A stretch of 64,000 nucleotides of DNA from Siphlonurus alternatus (GCA_949825025.1 OX463784.1:12595283-12659282); one strand, 5' to 3'. Positions 11,160 to 25,287 are shown, counted from the first letter of the stretch. Notes: generated by a model not told the origin, from the sequence alone. Numbers and translations: made by a program.

Positions 11160-12640
11160 AATAGAACATGAGATATATATAGATATATCTATAATAATAA
11201 AATATACATAATAGATGACTCCTTTACCAACCAAAACATCTAATTTTAAAATTAAATTCTGCTAATATAAAGAATTCATTGTAAAAACTCAAAATTATAA
11301 CGCTAGATCTAAAATATTAATAAAAAAATTGGCAAAATGCAAAATAATCAACTGAAGATAAAATAATAATAATAATAATAAATAAAAATTCTGCATTGTA
11401 ACAATTTTTTAATTTATCGATAATATTGACTTTTGATCTGTCGAGTTATTGCATATTCATACTTATTTGTTAATTGATTAGCTGTTTAAATTTCCCGTAA
11501 GCTGCAATGCAAATTTAATACAACTAATACGATGAAAATTTCACATAGAATCACAAGTAAGATTTAGCTCAATATACAATTAAAAAATATCTTATTAAAA
11601 CAAATCTTATGAAAAAAGAAAACAAAAAGATACTCTTAATATGAATACCATATAAGTGATACAATATAAAAATTGTAAAGGTAATTGTGTTTAATTGGCA
11701 TCTAGATAATATTTACTTGCATGGTATATATAAGTGTTAATTACAATACTGTAGGTTCAATGAGTTCACTTCTCAAGTACTTTATGCTGATCATGTTACC
11801 ATGTTATATGTCTAGTCACCTTTTACAATAACACTATAGCGTGTGATTGATTAACTTTCAGACTAGGTGATATAATACATGCAAGTCATCACAATCTATT
11901 GTTCTTTTTATTGCATGTATAGTTCTGATTTGTTTATTGATTTGTAATAATACATATTTTTATTTAATTATTATTATATAATCTTCTTTTGTAGTATTAT
12001 ATTATATAGACAAGAAAGCCAATAAAATATAATATATATTATCATGGTTGTAATATGTATAGATATAAACAATAATAATATTATTTTATAGCATTTGTTG
12101 GTATTATAGTTTTTTTCTGTTATAGTTAAACTGATTTGTTTCTTGGCTATAACTTTATTTTGAATACTTCATTTTTTAGTTTCCACAAGCAATTACCTTT
12201 TATATATAGCAAGTAAATTTTTATCAATTTATATACTTTATTTAATTTGTTATAAACAATTTTTCAGATAATATGCGGTAATATGCTTTATACTAAATTT
12301 TTTATTTTGTCAAATGCACTTTGTTATCTAGATATCTATACTGCGTTAATGGATAATTAATTACTGGATAAACAGGAAGGAAAGTAAGCAGATTTAACAA
12401 TTACAAAATATCTTATATTTAACGTAAAAAACATAATTAATTAACCTATAATTATATCATTTTTACATGATATATCCTTTACCAACGGTCCTTTACCAGT
12501 ACCTGCTATGTTTGTAGTCAGTCTATAAAACTTTGTGCTTGTGAATTGAGGACGAGTCTCTTGAAATGGCTGAGAAATCTACTTAAAGCCTCAAAATTTT
12601 CAAACATTATCAACATTTAAAAAGAATGGTAGTGTAACTC
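11160..12640. other. AT-rich DNA, nothing recognised
   Basis: Contains a short (ATA)n run near 11366 and scattered A/T homopolymers. No exon or repeat boundary could be supported. Confidence 0.4.
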
Positions 12641-12664
12641 TGAAGTAAGTATACAGAACACGAT

Positions 12665-12762
12665 GACCACATCAAGTGACTAGGTTTCTATAGTTTCCAT
12701 AGTTATAACTAGGTAAATGCTGGGATGGATTGCTTGACCATGGACGGTCCGATTTGGAAGTG
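12665..12762 (+). repeat. SINE-like repeat family H, degenerate copy
   Basis: Contains AGGTTTCTATAGTTTCCATA, then AATGCTGGGATGGATTGC and TTTGGAAG in the same order as the longer copies at 24.4 and 61.6 kb. Diverged and incomplete. Confidence 0.55.
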
Positions 12763-13443
12763 AAAAAAAAGCTAGGAAGTTCAAATCTGAAGTCGTTGGT
12801 GACAAAAAAAGGGGGAAATTTTGAATGATACATTTACAAATAATTAAAGTGCCATCGAATATGATTCACAAGTTAAGATTACAACTATGAGCAGGTGTAC
12901 AGTAATTGAAATTATTCGTCAAGTAATTTAAAATATTATTGAATTACTTGTAATTTAATTGGATGAAATAATAAAAAAAATCACCATGATTTGTATAGAT
13001 CATTATTTTTATAACATAAGCCTAATCATTATTATACACTTCGCACATCGTAATATGTAAAAAAAACTAACATGTTTATTAAATATGCAAGTCATAAGAA
13101 GTAAGAGTTGAATGATATGATAGATTGTTTTTATAAAATATTATGAATCATATAGTCATTTGATTTTCAAAGAATAAATTTAGAAGTATAAATATTTGTA
13201 TTGTGATGAATATAAAAAAAATATTTGATATGTATTTGATTATCATTATAAAATCACTTTCCCACGTCAGACATAAGTAGTGATTTACATAAGAAAGACG
13301 TCAGGTGCTGCTTATATGGAAGTGTATTAGAATTAAAAATAGGTTTTATTGTAATGAATTTTAATATTAGGAATAAATACAGTCGTCGCCTCTAAAAAGT
13401 TCCCTTTGCAGCTTTGTTTATCACCATGCTCTGTGAGTATATC

Positions 13444-13780
13444 ACAATGGTAATAGAGTATTGTCTTCAATTTTTTTTATTGCAGAAATGGATAGAGGGT
13501 GCAAAGTTATGCTACCCTGATTTTTTTTCAGATTTTTTAGAGCCCGGGAACTATTTTTAAAAAATGATTGTAAGTCCTTTTCGTGACGTCACGAGACGCC
13601 GCTCCTTAAGAAAAAGATAGGACTTGCCGCCGCGTGACGTCACAAAAAGGACTTTCAAATTTTTTTTTAAAAATAGTTCTATATAGGTATCAAAAAAATC
13701 TGAAAAAAATCAGGGTAACATAACTTTGCACCCTCTATCCATTTCTGTTATAAAAAAATGTCATGCAAATTGTCCATTGT
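13444..13780. mobile_element. MITE family A, copy 2
   Basis: A palindromic element ending ACAATGG/CCATTGT. It carries the family subterminal repeat ATTGCAGAAATGGATAGAGG, a TTTTCAGATTTTTTAGAGCC block, and a centre with two inverted TGACGTCA sites (13584-13591 and 13635-13642). The centre closely matches that of the 55.1-kb copy in reverse orientation. Confidence 0.8.
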
Positions 13781-14955
13781 ATCCTCTTTTTGGGCAGTTA
13801 AATAAGAATGTATATTTTATTTCATGCATTAAAATCAACAAAACTACAAAATATTTAACCACTGTAAAAAAAAAGTAAAAATTTGCAAGTCTAGCTGTAT
13901 AAAAAAATGTTTCACTTTTTATATTTTAAATCCACATCTTATAAAATACCTATATACGTATTTGTATTCCTTTTATTTTTAAAATAGGTAAGAAAAATAT
14001 ATTCAGTATAAAATTTTAGAAAAAAATATATAATTCAATTTTCTAACTTATATAACAAAACCACAATATGAATTTCTATACAAAATTTTCACTTTTTCTT
14101 CATTTGGGGAAAAAAATCAATAGTTTTTGTTATATTGTAATGTCATTGGCTTGTTAAACTTGGATATGCAATGACAAATTTGTCGCCGTCTTACTTTTTA
14201 GTTGATTTTTGACCACTTGTATTTTTTGATATTAAAATAATACAATGTATAAAAATAACGGTTCTTCCATATTTAAGAAATTATTAAAGATGGTCAAAAA
14301 GTTAAATTACGTCTATGCACTTCTTCTAATAAGTAGTTTGAACGAAATTACAAAAGTTTTATCAAAGTTTTTAGTTGTGATTTTTAATAATAAAAAGTTT
14401 AAAAATAAATTTAAGTGTGAATTTCCTTCTAAAATAAATATAAAAAGAAACCCTTGTAAGTTGAAAGTATAGTAGATTTATGTCTCTTAATGTCCTGAAT
14501 ATTAACTAAAAATAAGTGTCATTAAAAAGTATATGGTAAAAAAATCCTTTTATGCGAAATAAAAAATAAAAACTGTGATTGAGAAGTTGAGTCCAACAGA
14601 ATTATGAACAATAAAATGTGAAGTAATTTTGTGAAGCTAATATTTTTTTAAATAATTATAAAATATAATTTTAATGCTGTAAAAAAAAAACAACAAAAAT
14701 ACGCTTAATTATATTCCATGATCTTTTGTATTGCATTAGAAGCACATTAAATTTACATACATGTATTTTTTTTTTTAAATTCAAACTTAAACCAAGATGA
14801 TTTTAATTTTAATTCTAGCATGATTCAATTTACGAAAATAATATTAAAACATTACAGAAAAAGAAACATGAAAAATAAAAATTATAACACATAAGTTGCT
14901 TAAATTTCCATGCTTACTGTCATATAAATACAGTAAAAATACATGCATTTATTAT

Positions 14956-15094
14956 TTAATATTTATTGAGACCTTTTGTCATCTTTTTTTGTGATGCCTT
15001 CAGTGCCTTCTTCTTATCAGAATCGTAAATCTGCATTTCTTGAAAATCCAGATAATCAAGCAAATATATCGTGCCTTCCCGAGGTTTAAATTGT
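14956..15094 (-). CDS. Candidate terminal exon (45 codons), unknown protein
   Basis: A minus-strand open frame of 45 codons ends in TAA. It reads from QFKPREGTIYLLDYLDFQEM through QIYDSDKKKALKASQKK to MTKGLNKY. The mixture of acidic, basic and hydrophobic residues, with a lysine-rich C-terminal tail, is protein-like. An acceptor AG (ATAATCATAG) starts it, with a weak pyrimidine tract. AATAAA overlaps the last codons and further AATAAA-like hexamers follow, as expected for a 3' UTR. Entry phase is 2 (two bases needed). No family recognised. Confidence 0.42.
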
Positions 15095-15099
15095 CTATG

Positions 15100-16400
15100 A
15101 TTATAATAATGATATTAATAATTGATTAATATTATTATTGATTGATAATTGATAATTAATAATTGATTGTGCTATATTTATATCTGACGATTTACATGAA
15201 ATATTCTAACTTACACCTCTTAATTCTAAATTCTGTTTCAGACTGTATAGTAACATTTCCCATTGTGTATAATTCAATACATCTTTGTACAATATTGTTA
15301 CCGTACTTTTCACCCTTTACTCTGAATTTAAATCGATATAAATTTTATATCAGGTTAGTATGTTCACACGATCACTAAATAATTAAAAATAGTCACCAAA
15401 CAGGATCAATATATTTTTTTTTCTGATGATAAATTTCTTGCGGTACTGCATGTAAAGAATTTTTTTAGTATGTAAATTGAAAAAAAAAAAAAAAATACTC
15501 AACCTGTTTTCGTATTACATTTGAATAAATACAATCGTAACATTTTTTAACTAAAATACCGTTTAAAAAAAGAATTGATACTTTTTGATTGTTAAAATTT
15601 TATGTTCTACATTTTAAAATTTTTGTATTAGTCATTGGTTTTTATATATATACCAATTGAAAAATAAGCACCTTTATTTCTATACATAGTATTGTTGTAT
15701 ATATATCGTATCATTATGCATGGCGTACAAATATATATAAAATAAATCCCACGACTCCGTGACAAATTCTTACAGTACTATATATTATATGACGACCTAC
15801 TTTATATGGTAAACTTTTGCACGATACTATTGCAAATGTGTTATAAAAGGTTATTTTACTATTTCCGTTGTTGTGAAAAAAAAAAAAAAAAGTACTGCTA
15901 AAAATGTTATAAGTGAAGAATTTTATTTTCTTGTTTTGTTATATAAGGTGATGATGATGATTCATATTATAAAGTTACTACGTGAGAAAAGAATGTTACT
16001 ACGATTTTATAGAATAAGAAATATGTCACACTCTTTATTTGACCGGATGGATACGTATGTAATTTTTTTTTTTCATTATACTTATATATAGAGTGTGATT
16101 ACAGTTTATGTATTATAATGGATATATATACCGTGAGATGGGTCACTTAAAATTACTTCATCTACTCATGTAAAAAAAAAAAAAAAAGACAAACGATTAT
16201 TTTTAAAGTCGATTATTATACTATAAAATCTCTTGGAAATCGTAATGCGTAATTAACATTACAGTGTTAGATAAGGATAATCTAACTAAAAATGAGCTCA
16301 GTTTAATTCAGTACAAAATTTGTTCTGAAAAGTGCGAAAAGTACTGGAAATAATGAAGGTTCAATTAAGCCTGATTTAATGTACTGAATCCTGAAAAGTC
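15100..16400. other. AT-rich DNA with poly-A/T runs
   Basis: TA-rich sequence with A-runs at 15480 and 15876. Short plus-strand frames here (71-72 codons) are Lys/Phe/Ile-rich and lack exon signals. Confidence 0.4.
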
Positions 16401-16413
16401 CTTTCTAAGGTGC

Positions 16414-16493
16414 AAATAAAAGTATGATTGATTGGTTGATATTTTGGGGCAATTGGCACATTTTGGTCATGTATGCTCCCAAAATAAAAGTAT
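16414..16493 (+). mobile_element. ~56-bp mini element, copy 1, with 12-bp target duplication
   Basis: The direct repeat AAATAAAAGTAT at 16414-16425 and 16482-16493 flanks 56 bp that begin GATTGATTGGTTGATATTTT and end GTCATGTATGCTCCCA. The same core occurs at 23.6 and 47.3 kb, each time between a different direct repeat. Confidence 0.8.
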
Positions 16494-17018
16494 AAATCCA
16501 TTCAGTTTTTATAGCAACATTTATGTAATAAATTGTATATTTTCCTCATAAGTTCTCATTTTTTATCATGTCACTGAATATATTATTTTTTTTTTCTATA
16601 AATACAGTATTCATAATAATAAGACATTATCACATCTAAATCTGTGGCCCCATGCTTATTGACATTTAAAGAGGAGTCAGCGAGTTGAGTGCGCAGTGCA
16701 TGACGGGAATGACGTCACGCACATATGTATATGTATTTATGTGCATACGAAAAAGTTACGTCGGCTCCTCAAAAGCTGCGCAGTAGAAATTTATGCAAGT
16801 TGCGCAATACGAGCATCTGCTGAAGTTATATAGTGTTGTTGATCCCGTTGATCCAGTCAGCTGTTAACCCGTAGACCGCAATATTTGAAATGAAAATTTG
16901 CCTCGGATTTTGGTATTGTATCAGAATTTTCTCAAAATTTTTATGAAGGGCTAATAAAGGTTGACACTTTCTGATTCACCATAATATGTTCTATCTTAGA
17001 ATATTTTTTAAACACATT

Positions 17019-17243
17019 TTACGGGAGATTGCGAAAGAAATTAAAGTTCGAATAAAAAAGAAGCCACGTTTTTCGAGCGTTAGCATGGAGTAGATGGACG
17101 AAGTCATCGACTTTTAGACCCAAATGCTCAGAATTTTTACGAAGGACGGTCTCAACTGATTTCAGATGCTTATTTATGGTGCTCCAAAGTAACTTTTTAC
17201 ATGCAAGAGAATGAGCTTTACCATCGGTCAATTTTTCGCTCAC
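17019..17243 (-). CDS. Candidate terminal exon or degraded coding region, unknown protein
   Basis: A minus-strand open frame of 74 codons ends in TAA. It reads SEKLTDGKAHSLACKKLLW, then STINKHLKSVETVLRKN, then GLKVDDFVHLLHANARKT. It has a helical, Lys/Leu/His-rich composition. The first codon in frame is GTG, not ATG, three codons after a stop, so it would have to start at a splice acceptor, and only a weak one (TTTTATTAAAG) is visible. Local GC is higher than in the flanks. It could be an exon, a transposon-derived fragment or chance. Confidence 0.28.
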   Translation of the reverse strand: MSEKLTDGKAHSLACKKLLWSTINKHLKSVETVLRKNSEHLGLKVDDFVHLLHANARKTWLLFYSNFNFFRNLP

Positions 17244-17340
17244 TCTACTTTAATAAAACTAACTTACTGAAATTGCATCAAATAATAATATGGGAGTTGT
17301 ATTTTTAAATTTGCATGATTATATTTTGTTAAAATTTAAC

Positions 17341-17367
17341 CATAGCCCTCTCCACCAGAGGGCTATG
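17341..17367. repeat. Perfect GC-rich hairpin
   Basis: CATAGCCCTC, loop TCCACCA, GAGGGCTATG: a 10-bp perfect stem in very AT-rich surroundings. There is no T-tract or gene next to it, so a terminator role is not supported. It may be a remnant palindrome. Confidence 0.75.
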
Positions 17368-17794
17368 ATTTAACATAGAAATGGAGAGTGAGTTTAACAA
17401 TGCAGATAAAGAAGATTTTCTTAATTAAATATTAATGATATTAACATTTAATAAATTTATAGGTTCTGTTTCTACGCCTAAAGTTTTAACTAAAATACCA
17501 TTAATCACTTTCTTAACAGATTACTAAATTATAATTAAATAAACATAAGCTTTCGTTAATAATATCCATTACTCTAATTAAGTCAGAAACTGAAAGTTAT
17601 ACATTTTATCATTTTAATAATGTTTACATGATTAAATGAGCATAACTACATAGGTTGTCGAATTGTAAAATAGCTTAACGTCATTGCAATAGCACAAAAG
17701 AAAAAAAATTAACTTCAAGTTGATAAGTATGACGAGTATGACGACATTATATTATAGTCATTCATATTAATTTATAGGATGTAAATGTGTGTGA

Positions 17795-17965
17795 AAATAG
17801 GTGGTAGTATAAAAAAATATAAATATTTGCATAACTATGATGTCACAGCATTTTGTTGAACAATTTTGAGGGTTAAAAAAAAATCTGAAAAAATATTGAA
17901 AAAAATGAGGTCCTTTATCTAAATCTGCAATAAAAAAATTCATTGATAGTTATCAATTATAAATT
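17795..17965 (+). repeat. Repeat family B, copy 1
   Basis: Shares TTGCATAACTATGATGTCAC, then AGCATTTTG and TTTTGAGGGTTAAA with copies at 20.2 and 45.9 kb, ending near CTGCAATAAAAAAATTCAT, which resembles MITE family A ends. A decayed non-coding element. Confidence 0.45.
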
Positions 17966-17969
17966 ATAT

Positions 17970-19140
17970 GCAAAAAAGGGATCAAGTGAATATCGGTATA
18001 CGTATACTGTTTTGCATTAAAAATCAAATTTTGTATATCATATTTTAACAACATTAGAATTAATAGATGAGAAAAGAGCTAAAATAAAAGTCTATGCAGA
18101 AACAACTAAATTAATGGAAATATATCACTTGGCATCACCAATATTATGTTAATGTACTGAAAATACAATCAATCAAGTTTAGGAGGTATACTAAAGCTGT
18201 CAATATATCTCATCATGACCTTGCCTATTTCATTTTAATAAAAACAAATTATTAAAAATATATTTCCAAGTGAAACTGATACAAAAAGTAATCAAAATCG
18301 AGTATTTTTTATATCTCGCACTAATCATAAAAATTGATATATGTCTTTTATATTCGCACCTCAATCATCACCATTCTTTAGAAGAGGTGCTAATCAGTCT
18401 AACAAGTATACCAAAAAATAATAAGACACAGGATGGTGCTATTTAACTAAGCCTGTAGGCCATATTTAGAGGAAGCCTCAATTATATATTGTAAACTTGT
18501 GTATATCATTGTGGTATAAAGCTGAAAATGAGTTCACTAGTGAGGGAAAAAAAAATACTTATAATGAGAACGGAATTCCGACCTTATAGATACTAGATAG
18601 TATATAAAATTTGTATGAAATAAATTAGTGAAATATTGTAAAAGTATTAGTATTTTTGTTTGTATTTTCATATTTATGCATGTGAATAAACTAAACTACA
18701 ATTTGCAATAAAGGTCACATTTTGTAGTTTAAGGTTTATAAAAATAAGTCTTGACAGAAAATTACATTTTCTGTTGTTATTATAAAATCCGCCATTTTTA
18801 TACACATTCTCCTCTAGTTAATTTATAAATTTATAACTATTTATTAAATATCAATATACAGATTTCGTTACTTAACTTCGTCATTTTTGGGTGGTGTGAC
18901 ACTCACTGTGGAGGTGTGGTGAGCTGCTTTAATCTTTCGGTTATGTATTTACCAACTTGTTCCCTCACTTTCACCGAAATTTCACTATACTGACAGCGTC
19001 CGAAAAAATGAGTAAGGGGTAAGAAAGCTTTTCTTAAAGGTGTTCTTTCCTTCTCCGCTATGCTTTTGTCTGCATTTTAAATATTTATTAATAATTTATT
19101 ATGCAATTTCAGTACAGTGCGAGCGTTTCTCCTGCTTTGT
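17970..19140. other. AT-rich DNA with a modestly GC-richer patch
   Basis: Mostly A/T. A patch near 18890-19080 is less AT-rich, but no open frame or repeat boundary is clear. Confidence 0.35.
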
Positions 19141-19173
19141 TTGTAAGTGTTATCAAGAACCGTGGTGAACGAA

Positions 19174-19310
<137 letters not shown>

Positions 19311-20224
19311 AAGTGGGTATGGGTGGAGAGAGACTGTGTGGCTGACTTTTCTTACCCCAAAAATGCATCTCCTTATCTCTAGGATAGTTAATTAATATAT
19401 TATTATGTATCATGGTTCTGCAACCCAGACAAGGGCAATGTTCGACCATATTTTTGTTTTCTTTTTCTTTTAATTTATTTGTGTCTGCAAAAAAATTGAA
19501 TGCATTCATTTCTAAAAATGGTATATGGTGATTCATTTTTACAAGAAATTAATGTTCTCATATTTTTAATATAATTGAATTATTTGTAATAAAAGCTCAT
19601 TTTACAATTTTTTATCGTTAAAATATGTATTTTAACAATCAAATATATACAATTAATTTAAAAAATATATAATATATACTGTGCATCATCAATATGAAAT
19701 TACATATAATATAAGGAATTTTTAAGAATCATTAAATAAATTTTTGCTACGTAATTTTGTGAAGAGTAATTGAGACGTATACATGTAAGATCAATCGTAT
19801 CGAATGAGCATTTCATATTATTACATTATATTATTTTTTGTTGTAGGCCCACGTATTATATTATATTTATATTATTGAATAGATAAAAAGGATTGCGGTA
19901 GTATAGAAATGAATTCAACATGTGTTCACACGATAAATTGTAAAGTAATTGTTGTATCTACTATCTATCTATATATGAACAGAGTGCATGAACATTGTAT
20001 GTGAACTGTATATACGTATATGGTAATTATAGTATATTGTATAATTATCATATTTTATAAATTATAAGAAAAATTATATATCATTAACTGTTTATATAAC
20101 TTTTATAGACATGTATAAAGTATATTGACATTTATACTAGTTTTTTTAAATTAACTATTAATGAGTATATAAAATATATAAAAATTTTATAAATGAAAAA
20201 AATATATATGATTTTTTTTACAAT

Positions 20225-20490
20225 GGAAAACCTGCATTCTTTTTTTGTAGAGACGAAGTTATAGTATTGTCAATTTTTTTAGAATTTTTTAAACCCTTAT
20301 ATAAAGCTCAAAAAATGGAGGAAGAAAGATGCTGTGATCACATAGTCATGCAACGTCTTCCCCTTTGCTTGCGTGTTAAATATTTGCATGACTATGACGT
20401 CATAACATATTTCATCTCGATTTTGAGGGTGTTAAAAGAGTTAAAAAATATTTAAAAAAAATATTCTGGTTGTCCATTATCTTTTTCTTC
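20225..20490 (+). repeat. Repeat family B, copy 2
   Basis: Contains TTGCATGACTATGACGTCAT and TTTTGAGGGTGTTAAAAGAG in the same order as the other two copies. An earlier inverted-looking CATAGTCATGCAACG block (20341-20355) may be the opposite arm. Carries a full TGACGTCA at 20395-20402. Confidence 0.5.
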
Positions 20491-21059
20491 CATACCATTA
20501 TATTAACAATTAAACTATAGTGATTTAAAAATTAAACAAATTTATTGTGTTTTGAGTTAAATATTACGTAATTATAACTCACAAGAAACTGGTTTTGCAT
20601 GAAATTCAGTTAATATTCAGTATAATGTATTACATAAGATGAAACAAAAATTAAATATATTGCAATGCATATTTTATAAACGTAATAAATTAAAGTTGTA
20701 ACTGCAATAAAACAATGAATTTATATATGTAAGTTTTAATTTTATATAAATCATACCCTCTTTATATGTCACTTAATTAGCTACAACAATTTAATTTTTA
20801 TAACTACTCTATATATAGTCCACATAATATACAGTATTACATTTGCAATATATTACATTAAAATTATGATTTTATAAATTATAGTATTATAATTGTCATC
20901 TATTTAACCTTATAAGATATAACAATACATTTTAAAAAAACTAGTCTAACAATGTTAAATTTAAATATTAATTATTTCATGTCGGATAAAAGTGAAAATT
21001 GCCGAAAGGCCTATATATTAGTTTCAAGCTAGCGTGATACATAGTCTAGCTCTCACCTG

Positions 21060-21170
21060 TCAGTAATGGTAGCAGTAAGGGTCATTGACCTTCACTTGCC
21101 GCCTCAGTAAAGCGGTCTGAGCGTCTGCAAGGTTGAGGCTTGCCCTGAGTTTACGTCATAATAACTGTTT
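21060..21170 (+). repeat. Possible tRNA-derived SINE fragment
   Basis: AGCGGTCTGAGCGTCTGC, followed shortly by AGGTTGAGGCTTGCC, loosely recalls compressed A-box and B-box regions of a tRNA-derived SINE. The match is weak and no flanking duplication was found. Confidence 0.2.
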
Positions 21171-21849
21171 CTCACGTTAGCTTTATCATCTGAGTCATAT
21201 TGCTTGTAACTTACCGATATATATTTTTTTACTAAAGGTGTGTAATGTAATCTATATGATGATTCATATGAGTGGGTGCATTAAATTTATATCTTAACCT
21301 TGTTAATAATAAAGACAATTCTATTGTATATATTATATTCAATTACATTTATTGATTAGTATATTTTATGATGGAAAAGGTTATTGGATATTAGATAATA
21401 AAATATTGATTTTAATAATATTTTATTGATATCAGAGTCAAGGTAAGTAATTTATTTCTCGTCGTTATATATTTTTTTAAAAAACTAATAAAGATATTGT
21501 ATTTAACCTAAATAAATAATACTGCATCCTTGCATCTTTAGCCAATAAAAATTAAACAAAAAATCATGGTGTATATTTTTAAAGCTGCGTATTGCATGCC
21601 AGCAAATCATATATTCAAGCTGTCCCTTAGGTGTATATGTATATAGACACTTCCGTTTCGTTATAGCTTTGTAAGCCTCATAACAGCATGCAAACTTTAT
21701 CCCTGCTTCATTTTTTGGGTACCAGGAGAGAAAATTAGATGCAGATTTGTAATTTTAGAAATAGGTATATAAGAAGAGCACCCAGTCTAACCATGTTAAA
21801 GTTCACTACTACTACTAGTACTACTACTACTTCTCCATAGACTGCATGC

Positions 21850-23600
21850 GTAACGACGCACAAACTGGGCTAATGTTCCTATATTGTCCCGAGGTATATA
21901 ATATAAAAAATAATTCTGATTTAAAAAAAAAAAATGCTTTTATATACTTTAAGCATGGTGTAACCAACATAATATAATTATAATAAGTCATTCCGTAATT
22001 GTATGGAAAAATCATATTTTTTACTGAATAAAAATTTAGTGTAATGGCAAGAATCTTCGTTATCAAGGACGTTCTGCAATAGAATTTATTACCTGTTTTA
22101 ATTTATAACAAAATTCCTGTACATTTTTGTTGTTGTTATAATTATGATTGCACACTCCGCAATACATGATGTTGTTTTTCATTATTTCCCCATCAAGTTC
22201 TAGTAAAAACAGCTGTGCATGTGAGACTCGTTTGTGAGGAAATATCTAAAATATCATCGTTCCCTTATATTACACCAATCAAGACTAATTGTAACAGTCA
22301 GTTTGTAAGGCTGATACATTTTTTTAAACAAATATTCTCAAAGAAAATGTTATCTCTGACTTGAATATATACAGGTACCCCTAAAATATTCTCCCATGTA
22401 AAGATATACCCCTGAAAATCAAAGATATATTATCAATTTTTACCAGTTGAGTTTTTTTGGGATTTCATTTGTCGATCTGCGTATAAGTCTCATAACCTTA
22501 AAGTACATAGCCAATATTGTATTGATATACCCCCAAATCCAATCAATTTAAAACCAATAAATCAATTTTTTTTCTAATATGAAATACAAATCTATCCCCT
22601 CCTTGCAAATATAGCAAGTAAATAGAGTCTTCATTAATTAATTATATTAAATTACGATATTTTGCAGGTGAAGTAATTGCAATTTGACCAGGTAAATTTT
22701 TATATTATGTCCTTGAACCTAAATCACCTTCTTTTACGAAAGAATTTCTTGTCGCTTGCTTTTTGCAAAACTAATTGATTTCACGGTGCATCTTATATTT
22801 TTTTAAAAAATCACTCCCCTTACATATTTTAAAAGGTGAATAAAAGTCAAACACCGTAAACCATCATTGTGAATTAAAAAGCAGGAAAATTTAATAACCA
22901 CAATTTTTTAATAAAAAAAATTAGTCACCAGACCATCGACTTCCTTGTTTTTATATATTTAAAATTTACTTTATTTCACATTTATTTTTATTGTATAAAA
23001 AGTGAATTTTAAAAAGCTATATAATTTTTTAAGTGCATGTTCTTCATTTTTTTTTGTGAATGAAATTTGATGCTTAATATATTCTTCCGATGATACCTGA
23101 TATATATTTTTATGACCTTTAGGCTTTTATTATAATAGAATCAACACCATATAATTTTTTAATACCTTGATTAGTATTATTAACTAATAATATATGACTA
23201 TTTGTAAAATTAACATAACAATAATAGACTAGAATTGTAGTCTATTAAAATTAAATTCAGGAAAATGATATTATCATTGATATAAAGCGTTTATTTTAAT
23301 TAAAATAATTGAACAAGCATTAAAAAAAGAGATATAACTTAATGCATGTTTCGTAAATTTTTTCTGTATCACAAACTTCAGCTTTTTAATGTATTCCATT
23401 TGTTCTTTTAGCATATAATAAAGCATTAATACACGGTATTTCAAGGGCAAATATTTTAACAAAAATCCATTGCATAATAAATTTAAGCCAACATTAAGCC
23501 ATCTCTACTCACTGGGAAAATTTCTCTTTGTTGTTGAAGTCAGTAGAATTCCTTGGAGATCTATAGACGTGATTTCAGATATTTGAAGATGTGAATATAA
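21850..23600. other. AT-rich DNA, nothing recognised
   Basis: No palindrome, array or convincing exon found. Scattered acceptor-like AGs are not followed by protein-like frames. Confidence 0.4.
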
Positions 23601-23621
23601 GCATTTAAAAGTAATACCAAA

Positions 23622-23697
23622 CTAAATGACTTACGGTTGGTTGGTATTTTGGGGCAATTGACACATTTTGGTCATGTATGCCCCCTAAATGACTTAC
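23622..23697 (+). mobile_element. 50-bp mini element, copy 2, with perfect 13-bp target duplication
   Basis: CTAAATGACTTAC occurs at 23622-23634 and again at 23685-23697. Between them lie exactly 50 bp starting GGTTGGTTGGTATTTTGGGG and ending GGTCATGTATGCCCC. This is the cleanest copy. It has no terminal inverted repeats and no A-tail. GGGGCA near the middle can pair with TGCCCC at the end. Confidence 0.88.
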
Positions 23698-24400
23698 ATT
23701 TACATGGGGCCTTACCTGAAAAAAACAATTTACTCGAAGAAAGTTCCTAATAGATAGATAGTACGAATAGAATATATTATATATAGCGATGTTCTAAGAG
23801 AATATATAGAAGATAATTTGATTTTAGGGATCTTTACAATTATATTTTTTAAGTCTTCCAAGTATGAAAATGGCAAAAATGTCATATTAACAATTCTCGA
23901 TTTAATATATTTCTATTATTTCAAGCTTATTTCATTGATTTAACCATTTTTTTCTATTTGATTCACACAATTAAGACATATTTTTGTCATCATTATAAAA
24001 GTTACACCCCTTTTGAAAAATCACTTATACCGTGTAATTGATGGTTCTAGGTGATTTTTTTATTGTATTTTGTGTGCTCTGGAATTAAATACAAGGAAGC
24101 ATGCAATGTTGTTTCTGATAAAAACCCTGAGGGGACGTTCTTTTCTCGACACATTGGCGTCAGTGGACCTATTAAGTTTACCGGAAATCATCCAACCTTT
24201 CTTTTTAAGATTAAAAATTCTCTAGAGATCATAAAAATGAGGGACCAAAATTATTATAGTAATTTATATTTTTTAAATTATAATTTTCTAGAACTTATTA
24301 CATATTTTTGTTTGCCGCATTGTTATATGTGCATCCAATTCTTATAAAAGGGAAATTAGGCATTATCAAATTTTTTTCACATGGTGGTTTTTAAAGAATG

Positions 24401-24620
24401 TGGAAGGTGATTGATGACATTCTCCATTAGTTGTCGACCATCCTGACCGAGGTTTCCATGGTTCCCTCAGTCACAATTAGACGAATGCTGGGATGTATTG
24501 CAGATCTGAGTCGTATTAGAAAATTCTCCTCTCCCCTCCCCTAAATTGGCTGCCCCTGTTTGGAAGGGCACAAAATGCTAAGCACTGCATGTTAGTTCGG
24601 ATCTATGAAGAGCCGAAAAG
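24401..24620 (+). repeat. SINE-like repeat family H, long copy
   Basis: Matches the reverse complement of 61590-61844 over GGTGATTGATG, CCGACCATCCTGAC, AGGTTTCCATGG, GTCACAATTAG, GAATGCTGGGATG, GTTTGGAAGGG and GAAGAGCC in the same order. It is non-coding and its ends are not precisely defined. A SINE is inferred from length and copy pattern only. Confidence 0.65.
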
Positions 24621-25287
24621 TTAAAATATAAAGTTATACTTGTGACCAGTATACCATACAACAGAGTTCATTAAGAAAAAAAATATATATACACAATTTT
24701 ATAGTACGTTCAACTTTTAGTATTTTATAATAAATTTCCTGTTTTTATTTGATTATTGAAATTTATAGAATTATTTGAGGAAAAAAGTGGCGAAAAAGTT
24801 TTTATGGTAAAATACTCTTATACTTTAAGTAGCGAAAAACCAAAATAAATCATACTTTTCACTTTTCTTAGACTTTACATGGACAATACAAAATATGAAG
24901 AGCGTTTTCGTCTTTGTCGGATACGTAAATCTAAACAAGAAACGGTATCTGTAATTTAAAAATATTGATGCCCGCTTTTTATCATGGTCCAAGTTTGATA
25001 AAAAATTATTTAATACAAGCATCCATGTGATAGTGAAACTATACAGAGATAGGTGCAAATTTGTTGTTTTCTTTTAAAGAAATTTCTATGCTTTGTATAT
25101 ATTGTATAAACTTGTGACTTTTTTCAATATTATGAAAGTACTTGCTTTTACAATTTTATCATGTAATGTAATGTATTTTTCTCTTGAAAAAAAGCAATTT
25201 CTATTTCAAATTCACTTACCAGCTTTAAAGTATTTTATTTAAACTATTTTACTATTATTTGCTTCTCTTTAGGAAAATATAATGATT

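Noticed and set aside
15873..16091. 72-codon plus frame starting with Met-Lys run
   Set aside because: Starts in a poly-A tract and has chance-like Lys/Ile/Phe/Tyr composition.
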